Source of the DNA: Prevotella sp.
GTDB lineage: Bacteria; Bacteroidota; Bacteroidia; Bacteroidales; Bacteroidaceae
Direction: 5' to 3'
DNA length: 64,000 bases
Assembly (NCBI GenBank): GCA_017413085.1
Contig: JAFPVC010000062.1
Coordinates: 1 to 64,000, forward strand
A program made the position numbers and the translations under genes. Within the stretch, counting starts at the first letter, position 1. Each line of letters begins with the position of its first letter. The notes under the pieces were generated by a model, which searched no databases, was not told the origin of the DNA, and was given only the letters and a program-made list of their open reading frames with translations. Shown here piece by piece: positions 41,810 through 51,754 of the stretch.

Positions 41810-42886
41810 CTATCTGTCTATATATTCAGACTTCAAAAAATCTATCCACTCCTTATTTATCTTATCCTTATTCAGTATCTGGTACAACTCTGATGCCTTC
41901 TGTCCTATCTCATTTGCTTTTTCGGGATTGTCTGCAATAAAATTCATTCTCTCTACCAAGCCGTCAATATCACCTATATCTACAAGAAGTCCGTTTTCGC
42001 CATCCTTTATAAGGTCTATAGCTCCAGACACCTTGGTGCATATACAAGGCAAACCGAGACACATAGCCTCTATCATTGCGTTCGACATACCCTCACGCTG
42101 AGAAACCAGACACATCATTTCCGCATTCAGTATGTCCTCATGAATGGTTTTACTTGCTCCTGGTATCGCAACCTTATCCCCCACTCCTAACGTTTCTGCC
42201 AGTTCTTTCAGTTCTTCCCCTTGTGGTCCGTTGCCGTAAATCGTAAGTGTATAATCAGGGTGATTCTTTGAGAATATTGCAAAAGCCTTTATCAGTACGT
42301 CATGATTCTTCTGTGGCATCAATCGGGCTACTGACACTATCCTCTTTTTCTTTTCTACCTCCAATGCCTTCCCCACCATTTCCTTTGGCAGGTTTACGGG
42401 GTTATATATGATATGAGTTCGTTCCTTCAACGCTCCATCAAAGAATTTCTTTATAGTATCCGTTTGAACAAGTATTCTGTCAGCCAATCTATAGACTAGT
42501 TTCTCAAACTGTTCCATTATCCAATACTTGTTCACCCCATGTGGGTCATTTCTTTCTGCCACTATTGTCTTCACTCCTAAGCCTAATGTGCATAGCAGCA
42601 CTCTGATGTTGAATGGCTCCAAGAAAGACAATATCAGGTCAGGTTTCTCTCGCTTTACCAATTGCCTGAACCATCTCATTCTCTTTATATCGCTTGCACC
42701 TCCAGCCTCTTTAGTCAGATTATACCACTTCGCCCTGTGGTCATACTCGTAGAACTGAGGTACATCAGCCCATGTTACAAGAATCACCTCATCATACGTA
42801 TCGCAAAGAGGGTATGACAGGTTCGCACATACCCTCGCTGCTCCTCCTTGCGCTAATGTTGCAAATGAAAGAATTATTTTTGACAT
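41810..42886 (-). CDS. Glycosyltransferase family 4
   Basis: A 358-residue GT-B enzyme. FATLAQGGAARVCANLSYPL is the glycine-rich opening of the acceptor domain; SVARLMPQKNHDVLIKAFAIF and SQREGMSNAMIEAMCLGLPCICTKVSG (ExxxxxxxE with EGMSNAMIEA) are donor-site motifs. Donor and acceptor cannot be read from sequence. Only 3 bp separate it from the PPT gene. Confidence 0.92.
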   Translation of the reverse strand: MSKIILSFATLAQGGAARVCANLSYPLCDTYDEVILVTWADVPQFYEYDHRAKWYNLTKEAGGASDIKRMRWFRQLVKREKPDLILSFLEPFNIRVLLCTLGLGVKTIVAERNDPHGVNKYWIMEQFEKLVYRLADRILVQTDTIKKFFDGALKERTHIIYNPVNLPKEMVGKALEVEKKKRIVSVARLMPQKNHDVLIKAFAIFSKNHPDYTLTIYGNGPQGEELKELAETLGVGDKVAIPGASKTIHEDILNAEMMCLVSQREGMSNAMIEAMCLGLPCICTKVSGAIDLIKDGENGLLVDIGDIDGLVERMNFIADNPEKANEIGQKASELYQILNKDKINKEWIDFLKSEYIDR

Positions 42887-42910
42887 AACGCGTTCTTCTT
42901 TTTTATATAC

Positions 42911-44230
42911 CTATTCCTCTCTTGCAATGCTTTTGTTATTTTTCACGCTTTGCTTATTTGTCTTTCTTATGTCTATCGGAAATTTCTTTCCTTTACCAAT
43001 CAACTCTCTGAATTCATTCTTTGCCTTGTCTAACATATCGTAGTAATAGCTTAAGTTATTGTTATGCACTATTGCATTACCAGAATAAGTCACTGAGATT
43101 GGCGGTAATCCGTCTGGAGCATTCAGCTTACATTTATTTATTTCTATCTTTTTGCATTTTTTAAATCTAATAGGATACTTTTTCCTACACTTCACATCGC
43201 AATTCCTTATAGTCACAGCTCCTATCCATGGTGTCTTAGCGCCATCTTTCGTCTTTCCAGTCGTAGCTTTAAATCCTCCTTCACAATCCCTCACTATAAC
43301 ATTCTCTATCAATATATTATCTACAAAATCATGTCTTTTAGGCTCTATATCTATAGCATATTCTGGTGCCGTTCCACACACATTCGTTATTGTGCAATTC
43401 CTAACAGTTACTCCATTAGCCTTAGTAATGGAAATTCCCTGCCTACGTCCACCATCTAATTTGCAGTTCTCTATTATAACATTCTTTGAGTTACCTCCAA
43501 CATATATGCAGTCTCCCCAGCAGTCCTTGATAGTTAAATCTGATATGTTAGTTTTTATGACACCTGTTAGTCTAATACCCATCCCCCATTCACCTCCTTG
43601 TCCAGTATGGGTATGCTTGTCACCTATAATCGTGCCATTACCTCTTATTTTTATGTTCTCACCTTGCGCTTGAATAATATTATAACTCTTAAGGTCATTC
43701 GGAGCCAATCGAATAGTTCCTTTAATTATGAGGTCTGTATTACTACATACAGGCACACATACTTTTGCTTTATTCTCTGCTCTAACCTTATAGTCCCCTT
43801 TTTCTATCACTATTCTGTTTTTTACTCTTGGATTAGCCAATGCCACCACATCACGCAGAGAATTCACATAATCCAAATTAACGAATAGATTTGTTGATAT
43901 TTCTGGCACATTCCAACTTCCCTTTATCGTCACCCTATCAAATGCTTTTCCTTTGCATTCTATCTTTGTCATATTACCATCCAGGATACCGTTCTTTATC
44001 ACTCCTCCATTAAAGACTACAGTATTTCCTTTTGGGATTATACACTCTTTACCTTCCAGGTCAATGTCCTTATCTATTATTATCCTCTTCTCCCTATTTC
44101 TGCCAAGAACTGATGCATCTACCTTATCTGCCACAACAATCTCCTGTTCTTGGGAACTCGTCCCCGCATTTCCTGAGTCACATGACAGGAAGACTGCCAC
44201 AGAGATTATCATCAATATCCTTAACACCAT
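42911..44230 (-). CDS. Lipoprotein with right-handed beta-helix (pectate-lyase-like fold)
   Basis: A 439-residue lipoprotein (lipobox VFLSC, Cys18). From about residue 130 it shows parallel beta-helix rungs with repeated asparagine ladders (NVIIENCKLDGG, GVTVRNCTITNVCG, DNILIENVIVRDC, GAVTIRNCDVKC), the fold of polysaccharide lyases, epimerases and glycosidases. In a capsule locus such a protein may process or modify the polymer at the cell surface. Catalytic residues could not be assigned. Confidence 0.82.
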   Translation of the reverse strand: MVLRILMIISVAVFLSCDSGNAGTSSQEQEIVVADKVDASVLGRNREKRIIIDKDIDLEGKECIIPKGNTVVFNGGVIKNGILDGNMTKIECKGKAFDRVTIKGSWNVPEISTNLFVNLDYVNSLRDVVALANPRVKNRIVIEKGDYKVRAENKAKVCVPVCSNTDLIIKGTIRLAPNDLKSYNIIQAQGENIKIRGNGTIIGDKHTHTGQGGEWGMGIRLTGVIKTNISDLTIKDCWGDCIYVGGNSKNVIIENCKLDGGRRQGISITKANGVTVRNCTITNVCGTAPEYAIDIEPKRHDFVDNILIENVIVRDCEGGFKATTGKTKDGAKTPWIGAVTIRNCDVKCRKKYPIRFKKCKKIEINKCKLNAPDGLPPISVTYSGNAIVHNNNLSYYYDMLDKAKNEFRELIGKGKKFPIDIRKTNKQSVKNNKSIAREE

Positions 44231-44241
44231 CTTTACGTATT

Positions 44242-45165
44242 CTATATTCTTTTCTCTTTTGGCAATTTAATCCATGAGCCGAAAGTGTAGTCCCATTTCT
44301 CCGGAGTGAATGGAACTATCCCTCCATGATGGAAAAACGTCAACTCACCGAAATACGCCTTTCCATTAACCTCATAGAAATCAACACGCACTTGAGGCAG
44401 CCCCTTACTCAGTTTTGAAGCAAGCATTTTCATTTCATCAAAGCATACAGGTTTCTCAGGAGCGCTCTTGCCTGCATCATGATACTGATGAATATCAAGG
44501 TGATTAAAGTCTGCATCAAAATAATCAAACTTCACTTCCTCACCAGCCTTGCCTCTATCCTGAGAAATAAACATAGCTTTTACCTCGCCATCAAAACTGA
44601 AGAACTTATAATCTCTCAATTCTCCAGTCTTAGAGTCTTCCATATACTGCTCAGCAATAACTCTGCGGTGCACATTCTTATATGGCCACTCGCGCGTTAC
44701 CGCATAGTTGTCGCTCTTCAGACACTTGTTCAACTTTGCAATTGCCTTAGCCTTATTCAGGCTATCCTTATCTTTCACCACTATCACTCCCCCAGAGTCA
44801 TGGGTTGTTTTCAGAACGAACTGGTTAGGCAATTTGTCCCAATCTATTTCTTCCGGTCTTTCCCAATGTCCTATTGTCGGGATGATATATTTATCACCTA
44901 TTATGTTAGCAACATACTCCTTTGCAGCATATTTATCAACCATTGTGGTATATAACGGATTATGGTCATACAGTTTCTGCCAACACAGTTTTTCATTATA
45001 TGTCTGTGGATTATTCAAATTAAGTTTCTTACCAACATATAAACGGTAACGCATTTTGACATACCACTCATCATCTTTTATCCAATGTGCTAAAAGATAT
45101 AATATTTTGCTTCCAAGATATCTTGGTTGCTTCATTGTACGAATAATTCTTTCCGTTGTTGTCAT
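44242..45165 (-). CDS. TupA-like ATP-grasp family protein
   Basis: A 307-residue protein matching TupA-like ATP-grasp enzymes of polysaccharide loci. Seen are the N-terminal NPQTYNEKLCWQKLYDHNPL, ATP-grasp segments FVLKTTHDSGGVIVV and YKFFSFDGEVKAMFIS, and the metal-site strand RVDFYEVNGKAYFGELTFFHHGG. The family is thought to ligate an amino acid or acyl group to sugar residues (as in teichuronopeptide); the actual acceptor here is unknown. Encoded 2 bp after the GT4 gene. Confidence 0.9.
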   Translation of the reverse strand: MTTTERIIRTMKQPRYLGSKILYLLAHWIKDDEWYVKMRYRLYVGKKLNLNNPQTYNEKLCWQKLYDHNPLYTTMVDKYAAKEYVANIIGDKYIIPTIGHWERPEEIDWDKLPNQFVLKTTHDSGGVIVVKDKDSLNKAKAIAKLNKCLKSDNYAVTREWPYKNVHRRVIAEQYMEDSKTGELRDYKFFSFDGEVKAMFISQDRGKAGEEVKFDYFDADFNHLDIHQYHDAGKSAPEKPVCFDEMKMLASKLSKGLPQVRVDFYEVNGKAYFGELTFFHHGGIVPFTPEKWDYTFGSWIKLPKEKRI

Positions 45166-45167
45166 AA

Positions 45168-46250
45168 TTACACTTCCTCTATTAGATTAATATACTTACT
45201 AACGAATGATTCGCCTGATAAACTCTCTATGGCAATTTCTCGACTTCTCTTACCCATCTCCAAACGTTCATCTTTACTCAGATTACAGAAAATCTCCATT
45301 TTTTCTGCCATATCATCTACTGATTTGGGATCAAAAAGAAAACCATTTTCTTTATCATGCACTATTACTGCATTATCATTTACATCACTGCATAGAACAG
45401 GCTTCCCACAACTCATCGCTTCACATACTACATTAGGGAACCCCTCAAATAGTGAAGGAAGACAAAATACATCACATTGTTGATATTCCTCCAATATATT
45501 ATTCGATGGAGGATAAAAAACAAATCTCTCACTCAGTCTGTCCTCTTGTCTAAGTTTTTCAACCTCTTCCTTATAGTTTTCCTGCCCAAACGATGTACCC
45601 CCATACCATTTCACGAATATGTTGGTTCCATGACTGATTGCTATATTGACAGCCCGCATAAAACGCTCTATATTCTTTTGTTTAGCAATTCTACCCACAA
45701 CAAGAATATGTATTCCATCATGCTCTGTTTGATTCTTTGATGGACAAAAATATTTCGTATCCACAAAATTTCTTATCGTCACTGTTTTATTTTGTAACGA
45801 AGAAAAGTTCCTATTAATCAAATCCGTCTGTTCTTGAGCATTTGAAACAATATAATCAGCCCAATGATACAAGAAGAATTTTATCTTCTGATTACGATCT
45901 ATTTTTTGGAGTACTGCACGTTCAGAAACTATTACTTTGCTTCTTAATCCTAGTATCTTAAGAAAACATGAAGCCTTATTAGGACCACCCAAATAAGATA
46001 TGACAACATCTGGTTTAAAACAATTTATTACTTTTTTAATTCTCCAAAATTTCCGAAAAACATCTTTGGCATGTATCTGCTCATACTTTATGCCATTAAT
46101 CTCCAAGTCTTTTCTATAGAAATCTTTCTTATGATACCAAACGAAAAGGACATCGTAGCCTTTACATTGCAGCAAGTTGGCAAGTCCAACTAGCTGTCGC
46201 TGTGCTCCGCCAGAACCAAGACCATCTATCAAACATAATACTTTCTTCAT
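45168..46250 (-). CDS. Glycosyltransferase family 4
   Basis: A 360-residue GT-B enzyme. LCLIDGLGSGGAQRQLVGLANLL is the N-terminal glycine-rich loop; VVGRIAKQKNIERFMRAVNIA and PSLFEGFPNVVCEAMSCGKPVLCSD (EGFPN) form the donor site. I start it at MKKVLCLIDG; an upstream in-frame ATG at 46274 (MVRMKRNS) is possible. Upstream lies a short region of decayed coding sequence. Confidence 0.92.
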   Translation of the reverse strand: MKKVLCLIDGLGSGGAQRQLVGLANLLQCKGYDVLFVWYHKKDFYRKDLEINGIKYEQIHAKDVFRKFWRIKKVINCFKPDVVISYLGGPNKASCFLKILGLRSKVIVSERAVLQKIDRNQKIKFFLYHWADYIVSNAQEQTDLINRNFSSLQNKTVTIRNFVDTKYFCPSKNQTEHDGIHILVVGRIAKQKNIERFMRAVNIAISHGTNIFVKWYGGTSFGQENYKEEVEKLRQEDRLSERFVFYPPSNNILEEYQQCDVFCLPSLFEGFPNVVCEAMSCGKPVLCSDVNDNAVIVHDKENGFLFDPKSVDDMAEKMEIFCNLSKDERLEMGKRSREIAIESLSGESFVSKYINLIEEV

Positions 46251-46280
46251 ACTATTTCTCTTCATGCGAACCATTATACT

Positions 46281-46490
46281 CCCGCCAACATGTTGAATCT
46301 TGTCTCACAACCCTACCAGAAATACCAAGGAATAACACTATTAATAATTTCTCATTGCAAAAAATTTCGCCAAGCTTAGATGTATATAATATACCACTGG
46401 TAAACCAAACAAAGCATCGTATTATACTTCACTTTTGACCTACTAAACAATTCTATTCTGTAAAAATCTCTTAATTCCTTTAATTTCAAG
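46281..46490 (-). other. Possible decayed coding sequence
   Basis: The minus strand holds two short open stretches in different frames: one reads LKELRDFYRIELFSRSKVKY and continues NTMLCLVYQWY before a stop, the next reads LGISGRVVRQDSTCWREYNG. They look protein-like, sit between two intact genes of the operon and lack a start and a common frame. I cannot name the ancestor. Confidence 0.3.
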
Positions 46491-46525
46491 GTAGTTTTAT
46501 AAAATATATTGTTTATTTTATTCTT

Positions 46526-47785
46526 CTATAAGTGTGAAGAAATCAAAGTAAATGGATTTGTATATAATATAGAAATATCTTGAAATTTCACGAGAGTCAT
46601 TGAAACAATATAAAGTTTTCTTATTAAAAATAATGGCATCAAATAAATCAATATATTGTACTTGTTTTTTGTACCCATTATATTAAGCCATAAAAAAGCA
46701 ATAAACACCTCAGAAATTGTTGCAAAACGTCCACCTAAAGATGGTACAGGCATCACAAAATTCACTATACTCATAAAGATTAATGTAAATTGATACATAG
46801 ACTTAACCTTTTCGGGTAGATAAGTTTTTGTTTTATTCATAATAAGTATGAAGAGTACATTGTCATATATAATATTTATACTAGTCAGGAATGTTTTGGT
46901 TAAAGAATTTCTCTCAAATGTTGTTTCAACTGTATATGCTTCTATCATCCCAGACAGGAAACTTGGAAGATAATTCGTCGCATCACGAATAATGTAGATT
47001 GAAAAACCAGAAAACAAAACACTAAAAAAATACGAGTATTTCCAAAAACTTTTATCTCTATAAAAAGAGGTTAGTAAAATTACAGGGTACATGAAGAAAA
47101 AAGCGCGATGTATTAAAGGTAATACAAAAAGTAAAACCATGTATACAACCTTCCTATTGTATAAAAATTGCAAGACTCCATAAACACACATCCACGCGGC
47201 TGTCGCAAAACGTAAAACAGAAATGTTTGCTATCGTATTTAAACTAAATAACATACATATCATCAAACACACTATACTATTATCAAATGCTGGACTGTCA
47301 ACAAGAAAACGAAAGGACTTTAACTGAAAATATGAAAACACTAATGCTGCAGACATAAAAAACACATGGTAATTGTCCGAAACAAAATGGACAACGAAAG
47401 ACAAAGTCGCAAAATACAAATCATGAATCTCTGTTCCAATAAACAGAAAATATTCTGAACAAAAATCCACATAGTCACTAATTGTATATATATTTGTATT
47501 TTCAAAACGGAAACGCCATTTCGCCGCATCATTATGTTCCCACACATCCAAATTATCTGCAATTACTGTGAAACACAAACCATATATCAAAGCAAAAAGG
47601 AAGAATACTACGAATGATGACCTTGTATTTATTCGCTTCAATGAATAAAGGAAAGAAATGAATGGAGATATCATGAAGGTCATAATTTTAATCACGATGT
47701 CCATCGAATCTTCCTTTAGCCACGTATTTTCTTTATATACTTCTATCATAGGTATATTATTACATATTAGTTTTTTATAATACAA
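46526..47785 (-). CDS. EpsG/Wzy-type polysaccharide polymerase
   Basis: A 419-residue protein with about ten or more membrane helices and the EpsG-like periplasmic loop after helix 1-2 (DNLDVWEHNDAAKWRFRFENT). It is the only polymerase-type membrane protein inside the locus and should join lipid-linked repeat units in the periplasm. The region is AT-rich. Alternative starts at 47749 (MIEVYKEN) and 47704 (MDIVIKIM) would give a shorter N-terminus. Confidence 0.78.
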   Translation of the reverse strand: MYYKKLICNNIPMIEVYKENTWLKEDSMDIVIKIMTFMISPFISFLYSLKRINTRSSFVVFFLFALIYGLCFTVIADNLDVWEHNDAAKWRFRFENTNIYTISDYVDFCSEYFLFIGTEIHDLYFATLSFVVHFVSDNYHVFFMSAALVFSYFQLKSFRFLVDSPAFDNSIVCLMICMLFSLNTIANISVLRFATAAWMCVYGVLQFLYNRKVVYMVLLFVLPLIHRAFFFMYPVILLTSFYRDKSFWKYSYFFSVLFSGFSIYIIRDATNYLPSFLSGMIEAYTVETTFERNSLTKTFLTSINIIYDNVLFILIMNKTKTYLPEKVKSMYQFTLIFMSIVNFVMPVPSLGGRFATISEVFIAFLWLNIMGTKNKYNILIYLMPLFLIRKLYIVSMTLVKFQDISILYTNPFTLISSHL

Positions 47786-47805
47786 AATGGCATAACATAA
47801 ATTCT

Positions 47806-48696
47806 TTATTTATTTCTTTTAGATTCAAGGAATTCTGCATATTTACCAGAATCTTTCTTGAATTTATCTAAATTTCTATAATGATTATATAATACTTTTA
47901 TTCCTAATAATGGTTTTTTCTTAAAATGATTAAAATAAAATCTGATGAATGAAATCTTTTTCCACTCTAGATGTCCTATATACCCTAAATATACTCTTGT
48001 TTTATAGTTGTGGTCTATGCGGCTCATCCATGCATCAATTTTGCTTTTTTGATTAGTTAAACCTTTATTAGATGTCGTATACACATATAATTTATCAGGT
48101 ATCACCTTACATTTTTTTGCCAAATAACCTACATAATAGGAAAACATCATATCATTTCCATTTATTGTTTCTTCAAAAGATATTCCTTGATACTCTACAA
48201 AAAGTCGCCGCGTCATTTTTGCCCATGGAGTCTTATAGAAACATCGTAACTTAAAAAAAACTTCTTCATTATCAAGGCTGTCCTTTACCAATCTATTCAA
48301 TTTATTGGTTCCTATTGGAGTCGCTTTTAAAGTCTTTGTATCAACACTTTCTGCATTAAAATACAAAACATCCAGATCACTTTCCCTATATTGATCTAAA
48401 ATATGTAGAAATCCTTTATTATAGAAATCATCACAATCAGCGAATAGTAACCACTTACCTTCTGCATGTTCTAAGCCTACATTACGAGCCCTGCCAGCAC
48501 CCTTAGACCGTGAGGCATCAAGAAGTATCACCTGAAGATTCTTACGTTCTTTTAAAGTAGGTTTCTTTCCTTCCTCACTATTATCATCCACAACTACCAC
48601 CTGAACATCATCACGTTCGGGTATGCTATCCACACACCTTTGCAATAAATCTGGGCAATTTTTGTGGGGTATTATAAAACTATAATTTATATTCAT
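47806..48696 (-). CDS. Glycosyltransferase family 2
   Basis: A 296-residue GT-A enzyme. YSFIIPHKNCPDLLQRCVDSI opens the fold, VVVDDNSEEGKK is the nucleotide loop, and LLFADCDDFYNKGFL holds the DxD metal motif. The C-terminal half is basic and helical. It transfers a sugar onto the growing lipid-linked repeat; specificity is unknown. Confidence 0.9.
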   Translation of the reverse strand: MNINYSFIIPHKNCPDLLQRCVDSIPERDDVQVVVVDDNSEEGKKPTLKERKNLQVILLDASRSKGAGRARNVGLEHAEGKWLLFADCDDFYNKGFLHILDQYRESDLDVLYFNAESVDTKTLKATPIGTNKLNRLVKDSLDNEEVFFKLRCFYKTPWAKMTRRLFVEYQGISFEETINGNDMMFSYYVGYLAKKCKVIPDKLYVYTTSNKGLTNQKSKIDAWMSRIDHNYKTRVYLGYIGHLEWKKISFIRFYFNHFKKKPLLGIKVLYNHYRNLDKFKKDSGKYAEFLESKRNK

Positions 48697-48724
48697 ATAT
48701 TCGTAATATTATAATTCAAATAAT

Positions 48725-49747
48725 CTAAAACCTACCTATCATCCAACTAAATTTTCTATATTGAAATACTCTTACCAATCCTAAACTAATCAACAAAGCT
48801 ATGACAACTAGAGAGACAAACATAATTGATGGCACTGCTTCTAAATTAGGACACAACACCTGCCATAAGACTATTAGTGTCTTAATTATTATCCAGTGTG
48901 TTAGATATATTACTAAAGAATTTCGTCCTAAATATTCTAATATGTCATTCCTATCTATCATCTTGCTTATATACCAGACTATTAATGTTCCAGAAATTGC
49001 ACCTATTAAGAATAATGGGATTTCATACGGATATAAAGATAACTTTGAAGTAATTCTAGGTAAATGCATATCATAGTGAACCAATATACACATATACATC
49101 GCATATACAATGAGTGAAGAGATGAATGTCCACAAACCTATACTAAGTTTCTTCATATACATTCCTATAAACATAAATATCACCAACCCTAAAGAATGGT
49201 ACATACACCATGGTTCTATGATTTTATATGTGCTTAGAACCGAAGATAGCAGCATCAAAAACAACAAAAATACAAAAACATGCCACCCCCATGAGTCGGA
49301 ATGATAAATCTTTTTTATTTTCTGATTATTGATTAACGAATATGCAATTAGTTTTGCGAAGAATAAAGACGTCAGAAACCAAACGCCACCAAATATAAGA
49401 ATTCTCCCTAGCATCTTCACCAACTTCAATAATGTGAATTGGTGTGTTAACATTAAATCAATAGAATGTATTAGCAAATAAAATATTACGGCTGGCACTA
49501 ATAAAGTTTTTATGTTTTGTCTTAGGAAACTCTTGAAATCCTTATTGTAATTACTGCAAAATCCTGTCACTACAAAAAAAGCCGCCATAAAAAAGGGAAC
49601 ATATAGTTTTTCTATATAATCAGTTTGTTCGGGCAAATATTCATATTTTCTCATCAAGCCAAACACATGGTGCAAAACAACTATTATTATCAGGATTCCT
49701 TTGCATACATCGATATAATGTAAACGTGTGCTATTTCTCATTTGCAT
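48725..49747 (-). CDS. Acyltransferase family 3 membrane protein
   Basis: A 340-residue polytopic membrane protein of the acyltransferase-3 (OafA/NodX-like) family. RLHYIDVCKGILIIIVVLHHVFG carries the conserved membrane histidine, followed by about ten helices and TGFCSN in loop 1. Such enzymes O-acetylate surface polysaccharides from acetyl-CoA. A second member is encoded at 55200-56183. 2 bp from the GT8 gene. Confidence 0.88.
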   Translation of the reverse strand: MQMRNSTRLHYIDVCKGILIIIVVLHHVFGLMRKYEYLPEQTDYIEKLYVPFFMAAFFVVTGFCSNYNKDFKSFLRQNIKTLLVPAVIFYLLIHSIDLMLTHQFTLLKLVKMLGRILIFGGVWFLTSLFFAKLIAYSLINNQKIKKIYHSDSWGWHVFVFLLFLMLLSSVLSTYKIIEPWCMYHSLGLVIFMFIGMYMKKLSIGLWTFISSLIVYAMYMCILVHYDMHLPRITSKLSLYPYEIPLFLIGAISGTLIVWYISKMIDRNDILEYLGRNSLVIYLTHWIIIKTLIVLWQVLCPNLEAVPSIMFVSLVVIALLISLGLVRVFQYRKFSWMIGRF

Positions 49748-49748
49748 A

Positions 49749-50687
49749 TTAAATCTTTCTATAATTTCTTTGTTTAACCTTTTTGTGCAACATCTTTCTT
49801 ATTATTCTCCTTATATGAATCAATATCGTCGACTTATTGAAAATATGAGATATCTCCATTTCATAATTGCTTTTCCACCGTGTCCTTGAACGATATTCAT
49901 AATATACTTTTCTAAACGGATGTTTACATTCAAAATGCCAAGGCTTAACATCGGTATAATGTATTATACAGGGATCGTATATAGCTTTCTCTATCTCGTC
50001 TGTATTTTCACATGGAACACACTCTCTCCCTATTCTGTAAAATGCTTCCTGTACATTATATCGTTCTGGCAACAATTTCTTATAATCCTGCAGAACTACA
50101 TTTAGAACATCCTGGTCAGGATAAGATAATTTGTCTGGATTTTCCTTAATATATTTTATATACTGTAGTGATAGATTATGTTCACGCCAGTATTTTAAAT
50201 TAATTAAAAGTACTCCAGAGTTAAAATATCCTTTTTCTTTTGGATATCCTAAACGATTCCAGAAACTGGAACTATTAGTTTGATTTACAACAGCACCTAC
50301 CGCATAATCGGCTATATCTGTTTGCCATAAATCTTTTAAGTTGTGTCTCACCACTATGTCTCCATCAAGATATAATATTTTATCTATATTTGATGGAAGA
50401 ATATTTTCGAGTAGTAATCTATAATATATTGATACTGGGAAACAAGCTCTTTTTACTATCAGATATTTTTTTATATCGTCTATTTGTATCAAATAGAAAG
50501 ACAGCGTAGTATTTGAATATTTTTTTTCTATTTCTTCTCTTAAAGCCTCCTTTTGACTTTCTGTTACACTTCCATCAATAATCAAATGAAAATTCAGTTT
50601 TTCATCCTGATTATTTATACAGATTGATGAGAACATAACTCCCGTCGGAATAACAAAACGAGAGTCCGTACATGTTAAAATATTCAT
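49749..50687 (-). CDS. Glycosyltransferase family 8
   Basis: A 312-residue GT-A enzyme. LTCTDSRFVIPTGVMFSSICIN is the GT8 opening, KILYLDGDIVVRHNLKDLW holds the DxD (DGD), GYFNSGVLLINLKYWRE is typical, and HYTDVKPWHFEC provides the late metal-ligand histidine. GT8 members include LPS galactosyl/glucosyltransferases. 4-nt ATGA overlap with the PPT gene. Confidence 0.92.
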   Translation of the reverse strand: MNILTCTDSRFVIPTGVMFSSICINNQDEKLNFHLIIDGSVTESQKEALREEIEKKYSNTTLSFYLIQIDDIKKYLIVKRACFPVSIYYRLLLENILPSNIDKILYLDGDIVVRHNLKDLWQTDIADYAVGAVVNQTNSSSFWNRLGYPKEKGYFNSGVLLINLKYWREHNLSLQYIKYIKENPDKLSYPDQDVLNVVLQDYKKLLPERYNVQEAFYRIGRECVPCENTDEIEKAIYDPCIIHYTDVKPWHFECKHPFRKVYYEYRSRTRWKSNYEMEISHIFNKSTILIHIRRIIRKMLHKKVKQRNYRKI

Positions 50688-51754
50688 GACAAATTTTTAA
50701 TTAAGAATTGCTGAGAGTTCTGTCTAAGAATATCTAACTTTTCCGTTACACTTTTATAATCTATATCCTCAAATTTTGGTTTTTCTCCTTTTTCTACAAC
50801 TCTATCCGTCAAATCTAATAATTCCAATAAATTTAAGATGCGTTCATCCCCACCATCATATAATCTCGTGGCATAAAAAGGAACATTTGTAACAAGTGCT
50901 ATAGCTATGCCATGAAAGGAATTTGAAACAAGACACTGAGCGTTTTTTACAAGTGCCACAAATTCGGAAGGAGAACAGGAATATACATTTTCACTGTCTT
51001 TGAAACTATTGCTATGCATATCCGCTGTAATAACCTTTGCATTTATCTGCTTAGCTATAGCCTTCGCAAGTGTATAAATATACGAATCGCTACGTGCTTG
51101 CCTAACCAAAATATATCTGTCATTTATAATAGGATTAAACCATTTCTCGTATACTTCATATGGAACCATTAATGTCGGATCTAATACTATCTCTGTTTTT
51201 TCTTTGATATAGTCAGCTAACTTCTTTTCCCTAACGGAAATAGCCTTAAATTCTTCTACTGCCATCTTCATCAAATCTTCACCAATCTCGGAGAAGATAA
51301 CATCACCAGCACTTGCAGCATAACTAATAAACTTTACATTTTCATTATGTCTTAGATTTCCATACCAAACAGTATCCTTCTTATTAAATTTTTCACACCA
51401 AATCTGATCACTACCAAAGACTATCACATCAAATTCGTCAACACATTCCTCAATATCATCCTTCGTACATAAGTTTTTGGTTAACTGGTAGTACTGTTTT
51501 TCAAACTCTACGAACTTTGCATATCTACTTTTTCGTAAAGGATACTGCCTTACGATGTAAGAGAATGCTGACAACGGATGTTTAACTAAATATTTAAAAT
51601 TTATTTTAGGTACTTTTGTTGTGAGATAGACAGGACGATAGTTTAGAATCTTCACATCATGACCTAACGATTTCAAATATTCTTGCAATGCGTAGCATTG
51701 TAACACCGCGCCAAAATTATAACTACAATGAAATGTTAGTATTCCTATTTTCAT
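50684..51754 (-). CDS. Polysaccharide pyruvyl transferase family protein (copy 1)
   Basis: A 356-residue PPT-family protein. It opens ILTFHCSYNFGAVLQCYALQEYL, with VFGSDQIWCEKF (GSDQxW) and SNSFHGIAIALVTNVPFYA (SFHG) later. I start it at MKIGILTFHC (51754), overlapping the Fe-S gene by 4 nt; the longer open frame is only the other frame of that gene. Transfers pyruvate or a related group to a repeat-unit sugar. Confidence 0.9.
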   Translation of the reverse strand: MKIGILTFHCSYNFGAVLQCYALQEYLKSLGHDVKILNYRPVYLTTKVPKINFKYLVKHPLSAFSYIVRQYPLRKSRYAKFVEFEKQYYQLTKNLCTKDDIEECVDEFDVIVFGSDQIWCEKFNKKDTVWYGNLRHNENVKFISYAASAGDVIFSEIGEDLMKMAVEEFKAISVREKKLADYIKEKTEIVLDPTLMVPYEVYEKWFNPIINDRYILVRQARSDSYIYTLAKAIAKQINAKVITADMHSNSFKDSENVYSCSPSEFVALVKNAQCLVSNSFHGIAIALVTNVPFYATRLYDGGDERILNLLELLDLTDRVVEKGEKPKFEDIDYKSVTEKLDILRQNSQQFLIKNLS